From Candidatus Nomurabacteria bacterium CG1_02_43_90 (GTDB taxonomy: Bacteria > Patescibacteriota > Minisyncoccia > Phycocordibacterales > UBA1550): DNA of 44,477 nt. Positions 28,293 to 39,269 of the stretch are shown one piece after another (position 1 is the first letter of the stretch; each line of letters opens with the position of its first letter). Made by a program: the position numbers and the translations under genes. The notes beneath the pieces are model-generated. The model saw nothing but the letters and a program-made list of their open reading frames with translations. It had not been told where the DNA came from and ran no database searches. The stretch is from NCBI GenBank assembly GCA_001871765.1, contig MNVN01000009.1:1-44477 (forward strand), in the 5' to 3' direction.

Positions 28293-28328
28293 CTAAAAAA
28301 ACACCTACCTCTGTAGGTGTTTTTTTAG
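28293..28328. terminator. Rho-independent terminator downstream of rpsP
   Basis: ctaaaaaaacacctac-ctct-gtaggtgtttttttag. Confidence 0.9.
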
Positions 28329-28417
28329 TTTAAATTATAGTAGAATACAAACTAGCAGCTTAGAGTGAGCAGGCTCTTCAATGCTTGCATTTAGCAATTA
28401 ATTACCGAAATACAAAT

Positions 28418-28732
28418 ATGTCCCACCAAGAAGCAGATGTAGCATTCCTTGAATATGTAGTAAAAGCACTCGTCGATCACCCTAGTGATGTAAAAGTAAA
28501 TCGTGTTGTCGATGAAATGGGCGTCCTTATTACCCTCGATGTAAATCCAGGCGATATGGGTAAAATTATTGGGCGTGATGGCAATACGGCAAAAGCAATC
28601 CGTACGCTCCTTCGTGTGGTGGGGATGAAAAATAACGCTCGGGTAAATTTGAAAATCAATGAGCCAGACGGAAGTAAAAAGACCGTTGTTCTAAAATCTG
28701 TAGATGAGGTGATAGAAGCGCTCAGTGCATAG
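28418..28732 (+). CDS. khpA: KH-domain RNA-binding protein (KhpA-like)
   Basis: VNPGDMGKIIGRDGNTAKAIRTLLRVVGMKNNARVNLKI, GxxG KH motif; rpsP-khpA-trmD order. Confidence 0.85.
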   Translation: MSHQEADVAFLEYVVKALVDHPSDVKVNRVVDEMGVLITLDVNPGDMGKIIGRDGNTAKAIRTLLRVVGMKNNARVNLKINEPDGSKKTVVLKSVDEVIEALSA

Positions 28733-28759
28733 CTCACGAGGTTACCCCTATTTTCCCCT

Positions 28760-29431
28760 ATGATTCGTTTCCATGTCGTCACTATTTTCCCAGAAGCTGT
28801 GCGCCCCTATATGGACGCGTCGATTCTTGGGCGTGCACAAGAGAGTAAGCATATCGCTGTCTCTTACTACGATCCACGTGAACTTGCGGGCAACAAGTGG
28901 GGCAAGGTAGATGACCGTCCGTATGCAGGTGGTCCCGGTATGGTGATGACAGCTGAGCCACTTCTCCGTACCCTTGAGAAAATTGCAAAGAGTATTGCGA
29001 AGAAAAAGAATTCGAAAATAAAAGTAATGCACTTTGCGCCAAGTGGAAAACAATTTACGAATGAGTATGCAAAAGGGTTGGTAAAAAAATACACTGACAT
29101 CATTCTTATCGCGGGGCGTTACGAAGGTATTGATGCGCGCGTGCATAAAATTTTCAAAGGAGACATTGTGTCAGTGGGGCCATTTGTTTTGACGGGTGGG
29201 GAAGTGCCCGCGATGGTGGTAGTGGACGCATGTGCTCGCCAAATCGAAGGTGTTCTCGGTAAACTTGAATCTCTCGAAGAAGAACGCACCGCGTCGCCTG
29301 AAATGTATACCCGCCCAGAAGTCCTTGAATGGAAGGGTAAAAAATACCGCGTCCCCAAAGTGCTTCTCGGTGGTGACCACAAAAAGATTGAGGAGTGGCG
29401 TGCAAAGGCACAAGGGAAAGGTGGAAAGTAG
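28760..29431 (+). CDS. trmD: tRNA (guanine-N1-)-methyltransferase
   Basis: MIRFHVVTIFPEAVRPY...DDRPYAGGPGMVM...AGRYEGIDARV...SVGPFVLTGGEVPAMVVVDACARQIEGVLG. Confidence 0.95.
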   Translation: MIRFHVVTIFPEAVRPYMDASILGRAQESKHIAVSYYDPRELAGNKWGKVDDRPYAGGPGMVMTAEPLLRTLEKIAKSIAKKKNSKIKVMHFAPSGKQFTNEYAKGLVKKYTDIILIAGRYEGIDARVHKIFKGDIVSVGPFVLTGGEVPAMVVVDACARQIEGVLGKLESLEEERTASPEMYTRPEVLEWKGKKYRVPKVLLGGDHKKIEEWRAKAQGKGGK

Positions 29432-29455
29432 GAAGTTCCTGAAAGGGGTATGTAT

Positions 29456-29492
29456 TTGACAAAAATATACCATTATATATACTTTGGTATAT
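29456..29492 (+). promoter_or_regulatory. Toxin-antitoxin promoter/operator
   Basis: TTGACA at 29456-29461 and inverted repeat atatacc (29465-29471)/ggtatat (29486-29492) overlapping the start codon. Confidence 0.6.
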
Positions 29493-29769
29493 GAATACGA
29501 CAATACTTTTAAAGACCGATAAGACGCTTAAAGATGAGGCCTCGCGTGTCGCCAAGGAGCTTGGTGTGCCTTTGACCACCGTAATAAACGCGTATCTGCG
29601 TCAGTTTGTGAGAGACCGAAGCATTAGCCTTTCCATGGAGCCTCAACTTTCTCCAAAGAAATTTAAGGAGCTTCTCGCTATAAGCTCCGAAATGGATGCA
29701 AATATAAAAAATCAAAAAGTATTTACAAATGCAGATGACCTCCTAAAGCATTTGAAGCCCTCGGTATGA
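29491..29769 (+). CDS. RelB/DinJ-family antitoxin
   Basis: MNTTILLKTDKTLKDEASRVAKELGVPLTTVINAYLRQFVRDRSI, ribbon-helix-helix type; overlaps toxin ATGA. Confidence 0.85.
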   Translation: MNTTILLKTDKTLKDEASRVAKELGVPLTTVINAYLRQFVRDRSISLSMEPQLSPKKFKELLAISSEMDANIKNQKVFTNADDLLKHLKPSV

Positions 29770-30023
29770 AAATAATACCAGGGAAAAAATTTGAAAAGAA
29801 AGTTGCAAAACTTCCTCTGGTGGTTCAAAAGGCTCTTTCTTCGAAACTTATTATTTTTGTCAGTAATCCTTTTGCAGTAGTTCTTAATAATCATCAACTT
29901 CATCGTGAGAAGAAGCAGTATCGAAGCATCAATATAACAGCGGATTATCGCATTCTTTATGAACAATATGATGAGGATACCGTGCGTTTGATTGATATAG
30001 ATACTCACAGTAATCTCTACTAA
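29766..30023 (+). CDS. RelE/ParE-family toxin
   Basis: MKIIPGKKFEKKVAKLPLVVQKALSSKL...QYRSINITADYRILYEQYDEDTVRLIDIDTHSNLY. Confidence 0.85.
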   Translation: MKIIPGKKFEKKVAKLPLVVQKALSSKLIIFVSNPFAVVLNNHQLHREKKQYRSINITADYRILYEQYDEDTVRLIDIDTHSNLY

Positions 30024-30092
30024 AATATTAAAACACACAAAACTCAAAAGAATGGTGGCTGTCCCCATTTCCCACAAGGGGTAGTATTAAAT

Positions 30093-30476
30093 TTGCCAGA
30101 CGAGAAAGAGCTGAGGAAGAAAATGGGTATCATTAAATCACTCTGCCCAATAGCCCTCTTGGTGGCGATACCTCAAGATGAGTCTCGCTATAGGTTAATT
30201 CAGTTGAATCCTGAGGTGAGAACCATTATTGATTTTAATCTAAATGAAGTGATTGAATACAAGTTGCATGAAAGGGATTACATCGGGGTCTTGACTCTGA
30301 CGCGAGGAGTGAGAAGGCCTATAGAACAAAGACCAGATGAAAAGCATTACCTGTTCGAGAAGCTTGGATATACACCTGGTATGAATGGCATATATCAGAG
30401 TATATCTGAAGAAAACAGCAGAATAAGGCCCAAATTCACATTGACACAATTTCCTAGTCTGGTATACTCTTTTTAA
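30093..30476 (+). CDS. Hypothetical protein
   Basis: 127-aa ORF with TTG start (ATG alternative at 30123); no recognised domain. Confidence 0.4.
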   Translation: MPDEKELRKKMGIIKSLCPIALLVAIPQDESRYRLIQLNPEVRTIIDFNLNEVIEYKLHERDYIGVLTLTRGVRRPIEQRPDEKHYLFEKLGYTPGMNGIYQSISEENSRIRPKFTLTQFPSLVYSF

Positions 30477-30637
30477 CGGTAATTTGATTGCGTTTTTGAC
30501 GCCGTAGCTACAATTTTACAAGGTCTGGTTTACTAAAACCCTCGATACAACAAAAAGGTGGTATTTCACTTGCCTTTTTGCTTTTTGTCGTCTACGGGTA
30601 TTCGTAAACGAGAAATCATAATACATATCCTATTTCT

Positions 30638-33600
30638 ATGCGAGAGAAGAAATATTTTGCGCGCTACAAAAAGGCGCTCGTGCCGTTACCTAATCTTGTG
30701 GAGACACACTTGAAGTCATATGAATGGCTTCTCGAAACAGGTCTTAAAGAAACATTTAAAGAATTTTCACCCATCGAAGATTATTCAGGGAAAAAGTTTA
30801 GTCTCGAATTTGTAGGCATCGAACTTTCAAAACCAAAATATGATGAGTATTTTGCAAAAGAAAATAAACTCTCCTACGAAGCACCTCTTAAGGCGCGCGT
30901 AAAACTCGTCAACAAAACATTTAAGGGGGAAAAAGAACAGGAAATCTTCATGGCAGATTTTCCCATGATGACCTCGCACGGTACCTTTATCGTGAACGGT
31001 GTTGAGCGCGTAGTTGTTCCTCAGATCTCTCGTTCTTTTGGAGTTTCATTTACGGTAGAAGAACTCAAAGGGAAACGCTATTTTGGCGCAAAGATCATTC
31101 CAGGCCGTGGCGCATGGGTGGAAATAGAGTCTGATCCTGATGGTGCTATTTATGTACGTATCGACAAAAAGCGTAAATTCCCCGTTACGGTTCTTTTGCG
31201 TGCGCTTGGTATCGAGAACAACGATGCAATCTTAAGCCTCTTTGCTCAAGATGAAGTTGCAAAGAAAGCAATTGAGATAACGCTTGCTAAGGATACTGCA
31301 AAAACGCCGGATGAGTCATTCGTAGAAATTCACAAGAAGCTTCGTGATGGAGATCTCGCAACTCCTGAAAATGCTCGCGGTTTTGTGAATTCTATTTTTG
31401 CAAAAGAGAAGTACGATCTTTCAGAAGTAGGTCGCTTCAAGTTTAATAAACGCTTTGGAAAAGGTCTTGAAAAGACGGATATTGCACGCCGTACTGTTGA
31501 CGCAACCGATGTAGCTACGATTGTGTCACATGTTATGAAATTGAACGGCAACCCTCATTCACTTCCTGATGATATTGACCACTTGGGTTCACGTCGCATT
31601 CGTTCGGTTGGTGAAATGCTCCAACAGAAAATTCGCGTGGGTATGACACAAATGAAGCGTAACATTCAAGACAGAATGTCAACGATTGATACCGATGCAA
31701 CTTTGCCAGTACAGTTCATCAGCCCCCGCCCCCTTCAGGCACGTCTCAAGGAATTTTTCGCAACGAACCAGCTCTCGCAGTTCATGTCACAGTACAATGT
31801 GCTTTCAGAAATTGAAATCCTTCGTACCTTTTCAGCATTAGGACCAGGAGGTCTTACGCGTGAGCGCGCCGGTGTTGAAGTTCGTGATGTGCACCCTTCT
31901 CACTACGGACGCCTTTGTCCTATTCACACCCCTGAAGGTCCAAATATTGGTTTGATCCTTCACCTTTCTTGTTACGCCCGCATCAATGACTTCGGTATGA
32001 TCGAAGCACCGTATGTAAAAGTAAAAGACGGGAAAATCACCAAGGAGATTGTATACATGGACGCCCTTGAAGAAGAGCAATACAACATTGCGCACGCAAG
32101 TCTTAAAATGGATGGCGATCAGATTGTGGAAGAAAAAGTTGAAGTACGTCGCGCAGGACACCCTGAGCTCGTTGATCGCGCAAGTGTGCACTACATGGAC
32201 ATCGCGGCAAACCAAGCCTTTTCTGTCGCAACTTCTATGGTGCCCTTCCTTGAGCACAATGCGGCAAACCGCGCACTCATGGGATCTAACATGCAGAAAC
32301 AATCAATTCCTTGTGTTGTTCCTGAAGCACCTCTTGTTGCAACAGGTATTGAAGAACAAGCAGCACGTGATACGGGTCGCCTCGTTATCGCAGATGCAGA
32401 TGGTACGATCACACACTCGGATGCAAAGAAGATTGTTTTGAAAGATGAGAAAAACAAAGAACATGAATACAAGCTTGTTAATTTTTCTCGAACGAATGGT
32501 TTCACTACGTTCCACCAGCGCCCTATTGTGAACGTCGGGGATAAGGTATCAAAAGGTGCAACACTTGCAGACACCTCATCTTCAGACAATGGACAGATTG
32601 CACTCGGACAAAACGCACTCGTTGCATTTATGACGTGGAGTGGTTCTAATTACGAAGATGCAATCGTTCTTTCTGAGCGTTTGGTAAAAAACAGTAAGTT
32701 TACGTCTATCCACATGGATGAATTTGTGGTAACGGTTCGTGACACAAAACTTGGGCCCGAAGTCACGACTCATGACATTCCTAATGTAGGAGAGTTGAAA
32801 CTCAAAGATCTTGACGAGGAAGGTATCATTCGTATTGGTGCCGAAGTACACCCTGGTGATATTTTGGTAGGAAAGATTACCCCTAAGGGTGAGCAGGAGC
32901 TTACTCCTGAAGAACGCCTTCTCCGCTCTATCTTTGGAGAAAAAGCACGTGATGTAAAAGATACCTCACTTCGTATGGAACACGGAAAACGTGGTCGCGT
33001 GGTTGGTGTCAAAGTATTTTCTCGTGAAAAAGGAGACAATCTCGAAAGTGGTGTAATCAAGCGCATTCATATTGAAGTTGCACAGGTCCGCAACATTTCT
33101 GTCGGCGATAAGCTCGCAGGACGTCATGGAAACAAGGGTGTTATTTCAGTCATTCTTCCTGAGGAGGATATGCCTTATATGGCAGACGGTACTCCGGTAG
33201 ATGTAATCTTGACCCCTCTTGGTGTGCCATCTCGTATGAACCTTGGGCAAATCCTCGAGCTTCATTTGGGTCTTGCTGCATACACCTTGAATTATCAGGC
33301 AATCGTACCACCATTCATGGGGGCAACCGTTGATGAGATCAAGGGTGAGTTGGTAAAAGCAGGTTTCCGTGAAGATGGAAAGATGAAACTTTTCGATGGA
33401 CGCACGGGTGACAGCTATGATCAGGATATTGCAGTAGGGTATATGTATATCTTGAAATTGAACCACATGGTTGAAGACAAAATTCACATGCGTTCAATCG
33501 GGCCGTACTCGCTTATCACGCAACAGCCACTTGGCGGTAAAGCACAAGGTGGTGGACAGCGTTTTGGGGAAATGGAAGTGTGGGCGCTCGAAGGGTACGG

Positions 33601-33796
33601 TGCTTCACACGTACTTCGTGAAATGCTCACCGTAAAGTCGGATGACATTACGGGACGCTCAGAAGCCTTTGATGCAATCGTAAAAGGAAATGATGTGCTG
33701 AATACCAATATTCCAGAATCCTTCAATGTGCTCCTTAATTATCTCCGCGGGCTCTCACTCGACGTAATACTCCTCGATAAGGGAGATATTAAATAG
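30638..33796 (+). CDS. rpoB: RNA polymerase subunit beta
   Basis: GRLCPIHTPEGPNIGLILHLSCYARIN, KLAGRHGNKGVIS, QPLGGKAQGGGQRFGEMEVWALEGYGASHVLREMLTVKSDD. Confidence 0.97.
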   Translation: MREKKYFARYKKALVPLPNLVETHLKSYEWLLETGLKETFKEFSPIEDYSGKKFSLEFVGIELSKPKYDEYFAKENKLSYEAPLKARVKLVNKTFKGEKEQEIFMADFPMMTSHGTFIVNGVERVVVPQISRSFGVSFTVEELKGKRYFGAKIIPGRGAWVEIESDPDGAIYVRIDKKRKFPVTVLLRALGIENNDAILSLFAQDEVAKKAIEITLAKDTAKTPDESFVEIHKKLRDGDLATPENARGFVNSIFAKEKYDLSEVGRFKFNKRFGKGLEKTDIARRTVDATDVATIVSHVMKLNGNPHSLPDDIDHLGSRRIRSVGEMLQQKIRVGMTQMKRNIQDRMSTIDTDATLPVQFISPRPLQARLKEFFATNQLSQFMSQYNVLSEIEILRTFSALGPGGLTRERAGVEVRDVHPSHYGRLCPIHTPEGPNIGLILHLSCYARINDFGMIEAPYVKVKDGKITKEIVYMDALEEEQYNIAHASLKMDGDQIVEEKVEVRRAGHPELVDRASVHYMDIAANQAFSVATSMVPFLEHNAANRALMGSNMQKQSIPCVVPEAPLVATGIEEQAARDTGRLVIADADGTITHSDAKKIVLKDEKNKEHEYKLVNFSRTNGFTTFHQRPIVNVGDKVSKGATLADTSSSDNGQIALGQNALVAFMTWSGSNYEDAIVLSERLVKNSKFTSIHMDEFVVTVRDTKLGPEVTTHDIPNVGELKLKDLDEEGIIRIGAEVHPGDILVGKITPKGEQELTPEERLLRSIFGEKARDVKDTSLRMEHGKRGRVVGVKVFSREKGDNLESGVIKRIHIEVAQVRNISVGDKLAGRHGNKGVISVILPEEDMPYMADGTPVDVILTPLGVPSRMNLGQILELHLGLAAYTLNYQAIVPPFMGATVDEIKGELVKAGFREDGKMKLFDGRTGDSYDQDIAVGYMYILKLNHMVEDKIHMRSIGPYSLITQQPLGGKAQGGGQRFGEMEVWALEGYGASHVLREMLTVKSDDITGRSEAFDAIVKGNDVLNTNIPESFNVLLNYLRGLSLDVILLDKGDIK

Positions 33797-33816
33797 CTTA
33801 ATTATTCTTAACCATT

Positions 33817-36800
33817 ATGATGAAAACATTACGTGAACAACAGAATTTTGAAGCGATTCTCCTCAAGCTTGCATCACCAGAGCGTATCAAGGAGTGGTCG
33901 TATGGCGAAGTAACCAAACCAGAAACGATTAACTATCGTACACAACGCAGTGAACGCGGTGGCCTCTTTGACGAACGTATCTTTGGTCCAGAAAAGGACT
34001 ATGAATGTTACTGTGGAAAATACAAACGTATTCGCTACAAGAATATTATTTGTGAGAAGTGTGGTGTTGAAGTCACTCGTTCTATTGTGCGTCGTGAGCG
34101 TATGGGACACATTGAGCTCGCAACCCCCGTTGCGCACATTTGGTACCTCCGTTCGATTCCTTCGCGTATGGGACTTCTCCTCAACCTTCCGATTGTGGAT
34201 CTTGAGAAAGTTATTTACTTTGCAGGGTATATTATTACGAGTGTAAACGTTGCAGAGCGTGATCGTCTCATGAAAGAACTCGACCAAGAGTACAAGAATA
34301 AGTCGAAAAATCTTACTGATGAGAAAGGAAAAGAGAAATTGAAAGAATTACTCTTGACGACCAAGCATGAGCTAGAGTCGCTCGTTGAAGGAAAAGTTCT
34401 TGACGAAATGGCATACCATAAGTTTGCATTCAAGTATGGTACTGCGTTTGAAGCAGGTATCGGTGCCGAGGCAATCTATAACATTTTCAAGAAACTTGAT
34501 TTGGTAAAATTCCGCGATAAACTCCAAGGAGATCTTGAGAAAGCTGGCGCTGTTGAGCGAGTAAAATTGCACAAGCGTTTGGGTATCGTGAAATCCATGA
34601 TTAGTTCGGGTGTACGCCCTGAATGGATGTTCCTCACGGTTATCCCCATTATTCCTCCAGCACTTCGCCCTATGGTGGCCCTTGAAGGTGGTCGCCACGC
34701 TACGTCAGATTTGAACGACCTTTACCGTCGTGTTATCAATCGTAACAATCGTTTGAAAAAGTTGAAGGAAATTGGCGCACCTGATGTTATTTTGCGTAAC
34801 GAAAAACGCATTCTTCAAGAAGCAGTTGATTCACTTATCGACAACTCTATTCGTCGCGTGCAGTCAGTTGCTATGAATCAAGCACAGAAGCGCACTTTGA
34901 AGTCACTTGCGGATACCCTCAAAGGGAAGCAAGGGCTCTTCCGTCAGAATCTCCTCGGAAAACGTGTAGATTATTCTGGACGTTCAGTAATTGTGGTGGG
35001 TCCAAAGTTACACCTCAACCAGTGTGGTTTGCCGAAGCATATGGCACTTGAACTCTTCCGCCCATTCATTGTTTCAAAAATTCTCGAACGTGAACTCGCC
35101 TATAATATCCGCGGAGCAAACAAGCTTATCGATGATAGTGTTGCTGAAGTATGGGCAATCCTTGAAGAAGTGATTAAAGGAAAGTACGTACTCTTGAACC
35201 GCGCACCAACGTTGCATCGTTTAGGTATTCAGGCCTTCAACCCTATCCTTATTGAAGGAAACGCTATCCAGGTACACCCACTTGTTTGTGCTGCGTTTAA
35301 TGCAGACTTTGATGGAGACCAGATGGCAGTTCATGTACCGCTCTCCCTCACTGCGCAAGAAGAAGCGAAAAACTTGATGGCCGCAAATAAAAACTTGCTC
35401 GGGCCAGGTAACGGTGATCCTATCGTCAAGCCAAAACTCGATATTCCTCTCGGTTGTTATTCGATGACCAAGATTGTTGAGGGTGCAAAAGGAGAAGGGA
35501 AAATATTCCCAACACCAAACAGCGCAATTACGGCACATGATTTTGGGGTCGTTGATTATCGCGCAAAGATTAGCGTGATGGGAACGGAGAATCAAAAGTA
35601 CGCAACATTTGATGGCAAAGTTTTCACTACGACGGTAGGTCGCCTACTTTTCAATAGTGTTCTGCCTTCAGACTTCGCGTATGTAAACAAGGAAATTACC
35701 CAGAAAGAGCTCGAGGCTATCATTGATGAAATCATCAATACGTATGGTATTGATGCGACCCCCGCAATCCTCGATAAGGTGAAGGACTTTGGATTCAAAT
35801 ATGTTACGAGCGCTGGTATCACATGGGGGATCGATGAAATTAAAATTCCTGCTGAAAAGAAAGGAATTATTGCAAAGGCAAAAATTGAGGCAGATGAAAT
35901 TCGTTCTGAATTTAATGACGGACTTCTTTCTGAGGATGAACGCTACCGCCGTACTATTGAATGTTGGCAGGGTGCGCGTGCAGAGATTGAAAAGTTTATG
36001 ATGGGAACACTCGACAAAAATGGTTCAGTAGAAGACATGTTAAAGTCAGGCGCCCGCGGATCTATCTCACAGATTCTTCAGATGGGAGGTATGACAGGAC
36101 TCATTATCAACACCGCAGGTCGTACGATTGATTTCCCTATTATTCCATCGAGTAAGGAAGGGTTGTCTCCTGTAGAGTACTTTATTACTACGCACGGTTC
36201 ACGTAAGGGACTTGCAGACACGGCACTCAACACTGCAAAGGCAGGATACCTCACCCGTCGTATCGTAGATGTTGCACAGGATGCAATCATTACCGAAGAA
36301 GATTGTGGAGACAAGGAAGGAAAGATGATTCACAAGGAAAACCTTGTTGGATTTGATATTCCGCTCTCTCGTAACCTCAAGGGACGTGTATTGGTACAGG
36401 ATCTCGTGCTTGCTGATGGCACCGTCCTCTACAAGAAGGGACACTTGATGTCCAAACAAGACGCAAAAGATGCAGAAGCACGTGGTATCACGGAAGCGAT
36501 AGTCCGCTCACCGCTATCTTGTAAAACCATTCATGGTATTTGTCGAAAATGTTACGGTCTCGATATTGGGCGTAATCACTTTGTAGAAATTGGTGAGTCT
36601 GTGGGTATTATCGCAGCACAAGCTATTGGTGAACCAGGTACACAGCTTACGATGCGTACGTTCCATTCTGGAGGTATTGCATCCGCTGGTGGTGATATTA
36701 CGATGGGTCTCCCTCGTGTTGAAGAAATTTTTGAGCGCCGTATGCCAAAATCTCTCGCAATCATCTCTCATACAAATGGGGTCGTTATGGACGTAGTTCG

Positions 36801-37458
36801 TGGCGATAAGGACTTGACCATAAAGGTTCTTCCTTCTGAAGGAGAAGGTAAAAAGAAGGGAGAGGCAATCGAATACGAAACATCTGCGAAACGTTCACCT
36901 TTTGTTAAGGTTGGTGATGCTGTTACGAAAGGTCAGTTCCTTTCAAACGGTTCCGCAGACATTGCAGAGGTGTTCCAGTATGGTGGCAAGGATGCAGCAG
37001 AGAACTATATCATTACTGAAGTCCTGAAGATTTACGAACTCCAAGGAGCATCAATCTCGCGTAAACACATTGAAGTGATTATTCGTCAGATGTTCTCTCG
37101 TCGCAAGATTAAAGATGCTGGTGATACGACGTTTAACCAAGGAGATATTGTTGAGCAAGGTCAGTTTACTCTCGAGAATACGCGCGTTGAGGAAGAAGGT
37201 GGTGAAAAAGCAAAGGCTGATCGAGCAGTGCTCGGTATTTCTGAAGTTGCTCTTACTACGAAGAGTTGGCTTTCAGCAGCATCGTTCGAAAACACGACAC
37301 GTGTACTCATTAACACTTCGATTCGAGGTGGCGTCGACACACTTCGTGGTCTCAAGGAGAATGTTATCATTGGGCACCTTATTCCCGCTGGTACTGGCTT
37401 TGGAGTAAAGCGCGGAAGAGCAGAGCTCCCCGGAGAGAGCGAGGAGGAAGGAAAGTAG
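33817..37458 (+). CDS. rpoC: RNA polymerase subunit beta prime
   Basis: CEKCGVEVTRSIVRRERMGHIELATPVAHIW, NADFDGDQMAVHVPLS, GEPGTQLTMRTFHSGG. Confidence 0.97.
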   Translation: MMKTLREQQNFEAILLKLASPERIKEWSYGEVTKPETINYRTQRSERGGLFDERIFGPEKDYECYCGKYKRIRYKNIICEKCGVEVTRSIVRRERMGHIELATPVAHIWYLRSIPSRMGLLLNLPIVDLEKVIYFAGYIITSVNVAERDRLMKELDQEYKNKSKNLTDEKGKEKLKELLLTTKHELESLVEGKVLDEMAYHKFAFKYGTAFEAGIGAEAIYNIFKKLDLVKFRDKLQGDLEKAGAVERVKLHKRLGIVKSMISSGVRPEWMFLTVIPIIPPALRPMVALEGGRHATSDLNDLYRRVINRNNRLKKLKEIGAPDVILRNEKRILQEAVDSLIDNSIRRVQSVAMNQAQKRTLKSLADTLKGKQGLFRQNLLGKRVDYSGRSVIVVGPKLHLNQCGLPKHMALELFRPFIVSKILERELAYNIRGANKLIDDSVAEVWAILEEVIKGKYVLLNRAPTLHRLGIQAFNPILIEGNAIQVHPLVCAAFNADFDGDQMAVHVPLSLTAQEEAKNLMAANKNLLGPGNGDPIVKPKLDIPLGCYSMTKIVEGAKGEGKIFPTPNSAITAHDFGVVDYRAKISVMGTENQKYATFDGKVFTTTVGRLLFNSVLPSDFAYVNKEITQKELEAIIDEIINTYGIDATPAILDKVKDFGFKYVTSAGITWGIDEIKIPAEKKGIIAKAKIEADEIRSEFNDGLLSEDERYRRTIECWQGARAEIEKFMMGTLDKNGSVEDMLKSGARGSISQILQMGGMTGLIINTAGRTIDFPIIPSSKEGLSPVEYFITTHGSRKGLADTALNTAKAGYLTRRIVDVAQDAIITEEDCGDKEGKMIHKENLVGFDIPLSRNLKGRVLVQDLVLADGTVLYKKGHLMSKQDAKDAEARGITEAIVRSPLSCKTIHGICRKCYGLDIGRNHFVEIGESVGIIAAQAIGEPGTQLTMRTFHSGGIASAGGDITMGLPRVEEIFERRMPKSLAIISHTNGVVMDVVRGDKDLTIKVLPSEGEGKKKGEAIEYETSAKRSPFVKVGDAVTKGQFLSNGSADIAEVFQYGGKDAAENYIITEVLKIYELQGASISRKHIEVIIRQMFSRRKIKDAGDTTFNQGDIVEQGQFTLENTRVEEEGGEKAKADRAVLGISEVALTTKSWLSAASFENTTRVLINTSIRGGVDTLRGLKENVIIGHLIPAGTGFGVKRGRAELPGESEEEGK

Positions 37459-37545
37459 TTTATAGGACCTAACCTTCAGAAAGAAGAGGGGTCTCGGGAA
37501 TAGCGTGCTCGTGCTTACTTTTGGATTTAGCCTTTCAACTTAATT

Positions 37546-39267
37546 ATGTCTTCAGTCATCGAAGAAATAAAATTACGTCTCAATATTGTTGATATTGCTG
37601 GGGGTTACCTCAAACTTGAAAAAGCAGGAGGGAACTTTAGAGCGTGTTGCCCGTTTCATAATGAGCGGACACCATCGTTCTTTATTTCACCTGCCCGTCA
37701 AACATATCATTGCTTTGGGTGTAATCGTGGAGGGGATGTCATCTCGTTTGTTGAAGAAATTGAAGGTCTTGATTTTCAAGGAGCCCTTAAGGTACTTGCT
37801 GATCGCGCGGGGGTAACTTTGACCCGTGAAAAAGTAGGAGCACGTGACGAGCGAGAAGCGGTGTATCATGTTCTTGACCTTGCTACAAAGTTTTACGAAG
37901 CAGTCTTGCCACGGTTCCCGGAAGTAGTAAACTATCTTAAAAAACGTGGCGTAAGCGATGAAATGGTAAAGCATTTTCGTGTTGGATTTGCCCCTGATGA
38001 ATGGCGCTCTCTTGGAGATTTTCTTGCGAAGAAGGGGATACCAGAGAGTGTGATGGAACGCGCGGGCCTCATCGTCCGTTCACCAAAAGGATTCTATGAT
38101 CGTTTTCGAGGGAGGGTAATGTTCCCGATTACGGATAGCTCGGGGAGGGTTATTGCATTTTCAGGACGGATATTAAAAGAAGAAGCGGGGAAAACGTTGG
38201 GTGCTTCTGCTTCGGCAAAATATGTAAATAGTCCTGAAACAGAAGTTTTCCATAAGTCGCGTGCACTCTTTGGTTTTTCTCAAGCAAAGGATGCAATCCG
38301 TCGTGCTGATATGTGCGTCTTAGTGGAAGGACAAATGGATTTAATCCTCTCTCATCAGGCAGAGGTTGATAACACGGTTGCTTCTTCGGGGACAGCACTC
38401 ACTGCGGAACATCTTGAAATGATCAAGCGGTTTACGAAAAACCTTGTTCTTGCGCTTGATGCAGATAAGGCAGGGCTCTCTGCTACTCATCGTGCCGTAG
38501 AGCTGGCTCTTGATCAGGAGATGAGTGTGAGGATTGCAGCACTGCCACAAGGACTCGATCCGGCAGACATGGTGCTCAAGGACCCCGCTTTGTGGAGGAA
38601 GGTAATCGCAGAATCAAAACATGTTATTGATTTCTATCTCGAGCTTTTGCCAGAACTGTATGCTGACAAAAACATTCTTCGGGAAAAAATTTCGGAGATA
38701 GTAATACCGTTCATTCTCCATTTAAGGGGGGCACTTGACCAAGCTCATTTTGTGGGCAAGATTGCGGAGCTCATGAGAATAAAAGAAGATCCCGTATGGG
38801 ACGAGGTGAAAAAGCGAACTCGTATGGTAGGTGTTCTCCGTGAGACCGAAAAACTTGAGCACAAAACAATCCCTCTTGCACGCCTTACGCGTCTTGCGCG
38901 CGTTCTCGAAGGAGCATTTCTTTGGCAGGAGGGGATGAAGGAACCACGTATTGCAGATATTGCGTCATATCGTGCTCAGTTTGCAAAGCTTCTTGAGGGC
39001 TCACCCCCTCAGGAGGAAGTCCTTAATAATGATGAACTGATCTTTGAGGCAGAGGTACGGTTCCAAGGGAGTGATCGATTCGAAGACGAACTAAAAGAGA
39101 TTTTACAAAGTTTTGCAGAAGAAATACTTCGCGAAAAGTTTACCAAGAAAATGGAAGAACTTAAGCAAGCTGAAAAAGAGGGAAACCTACAACGTGCGGA
39201 AGAGATACTGATAGCATGCCAAGGCATTTCAAAAGAACTACACACGCTAACAAAAAATATTTTATAA
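37546..39267 (+). CDS. dnaG: DNA primase
   Basis: CHC2 zinc finger ([40 protein letters not shown]), TOPRIM domain ([10 protein letters not shown]). Confidence 0.95.
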   Translation: MSSVIEEIKLRLNIVDIAGGYLKLEKAGGNFRACCPFHNERTPSFFISPARQTYHCFGCNRGGDVISFVEEIEGLDFQGALKVLADRAGVTLTREKVGARDEREAVYHVLDLATKFYEAVLPRFPEVVNYLKKRGVSDEMVKHFRVGFAPDEWRSLGDFLAKKGIPESVMERAGLIVRSPKGFYDRFRGRVMFPITDSSGRVIAFSGRILKEEAGKTLGASASAKYVNSPETEVFHKSRALFGFSQAKDAIRRADMCVLVEGQMDLILSHQAEVDNTVASSGTALTAEHLEMIKRFTKNLVLALDADKAGLSATHRAVELALDQEMSVRIAALPQGLDPADMVLKDPALWRKVIAESKHVIDFYLELLPELYADKNILREKISEIVIPFILHLRGALDQAHFVGKIAELMRIKEDPVWDEVKKRTRMVGVLRETEKLEHKTIPLARLTRLARVLEGAFLWQEGMKEPRIADIASYRAQFAKLLEGSPPQEEVLNNDELIFEAEVRFQGSDRFEDELKEILQSFAEEILREKFTKKMEELKQAEKEGNLQRAEEILIACQGISKELHTLTKNIL

Positions 39268-39269
39268 TT

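Noticed and set aside
30540-30600. Possible attenuator before rpoB (caaaaaggtgg...cacttgcctttttg)
   Set aside because: The stem is A/T-rich and imperfect; not strong enough to call without transcript data.
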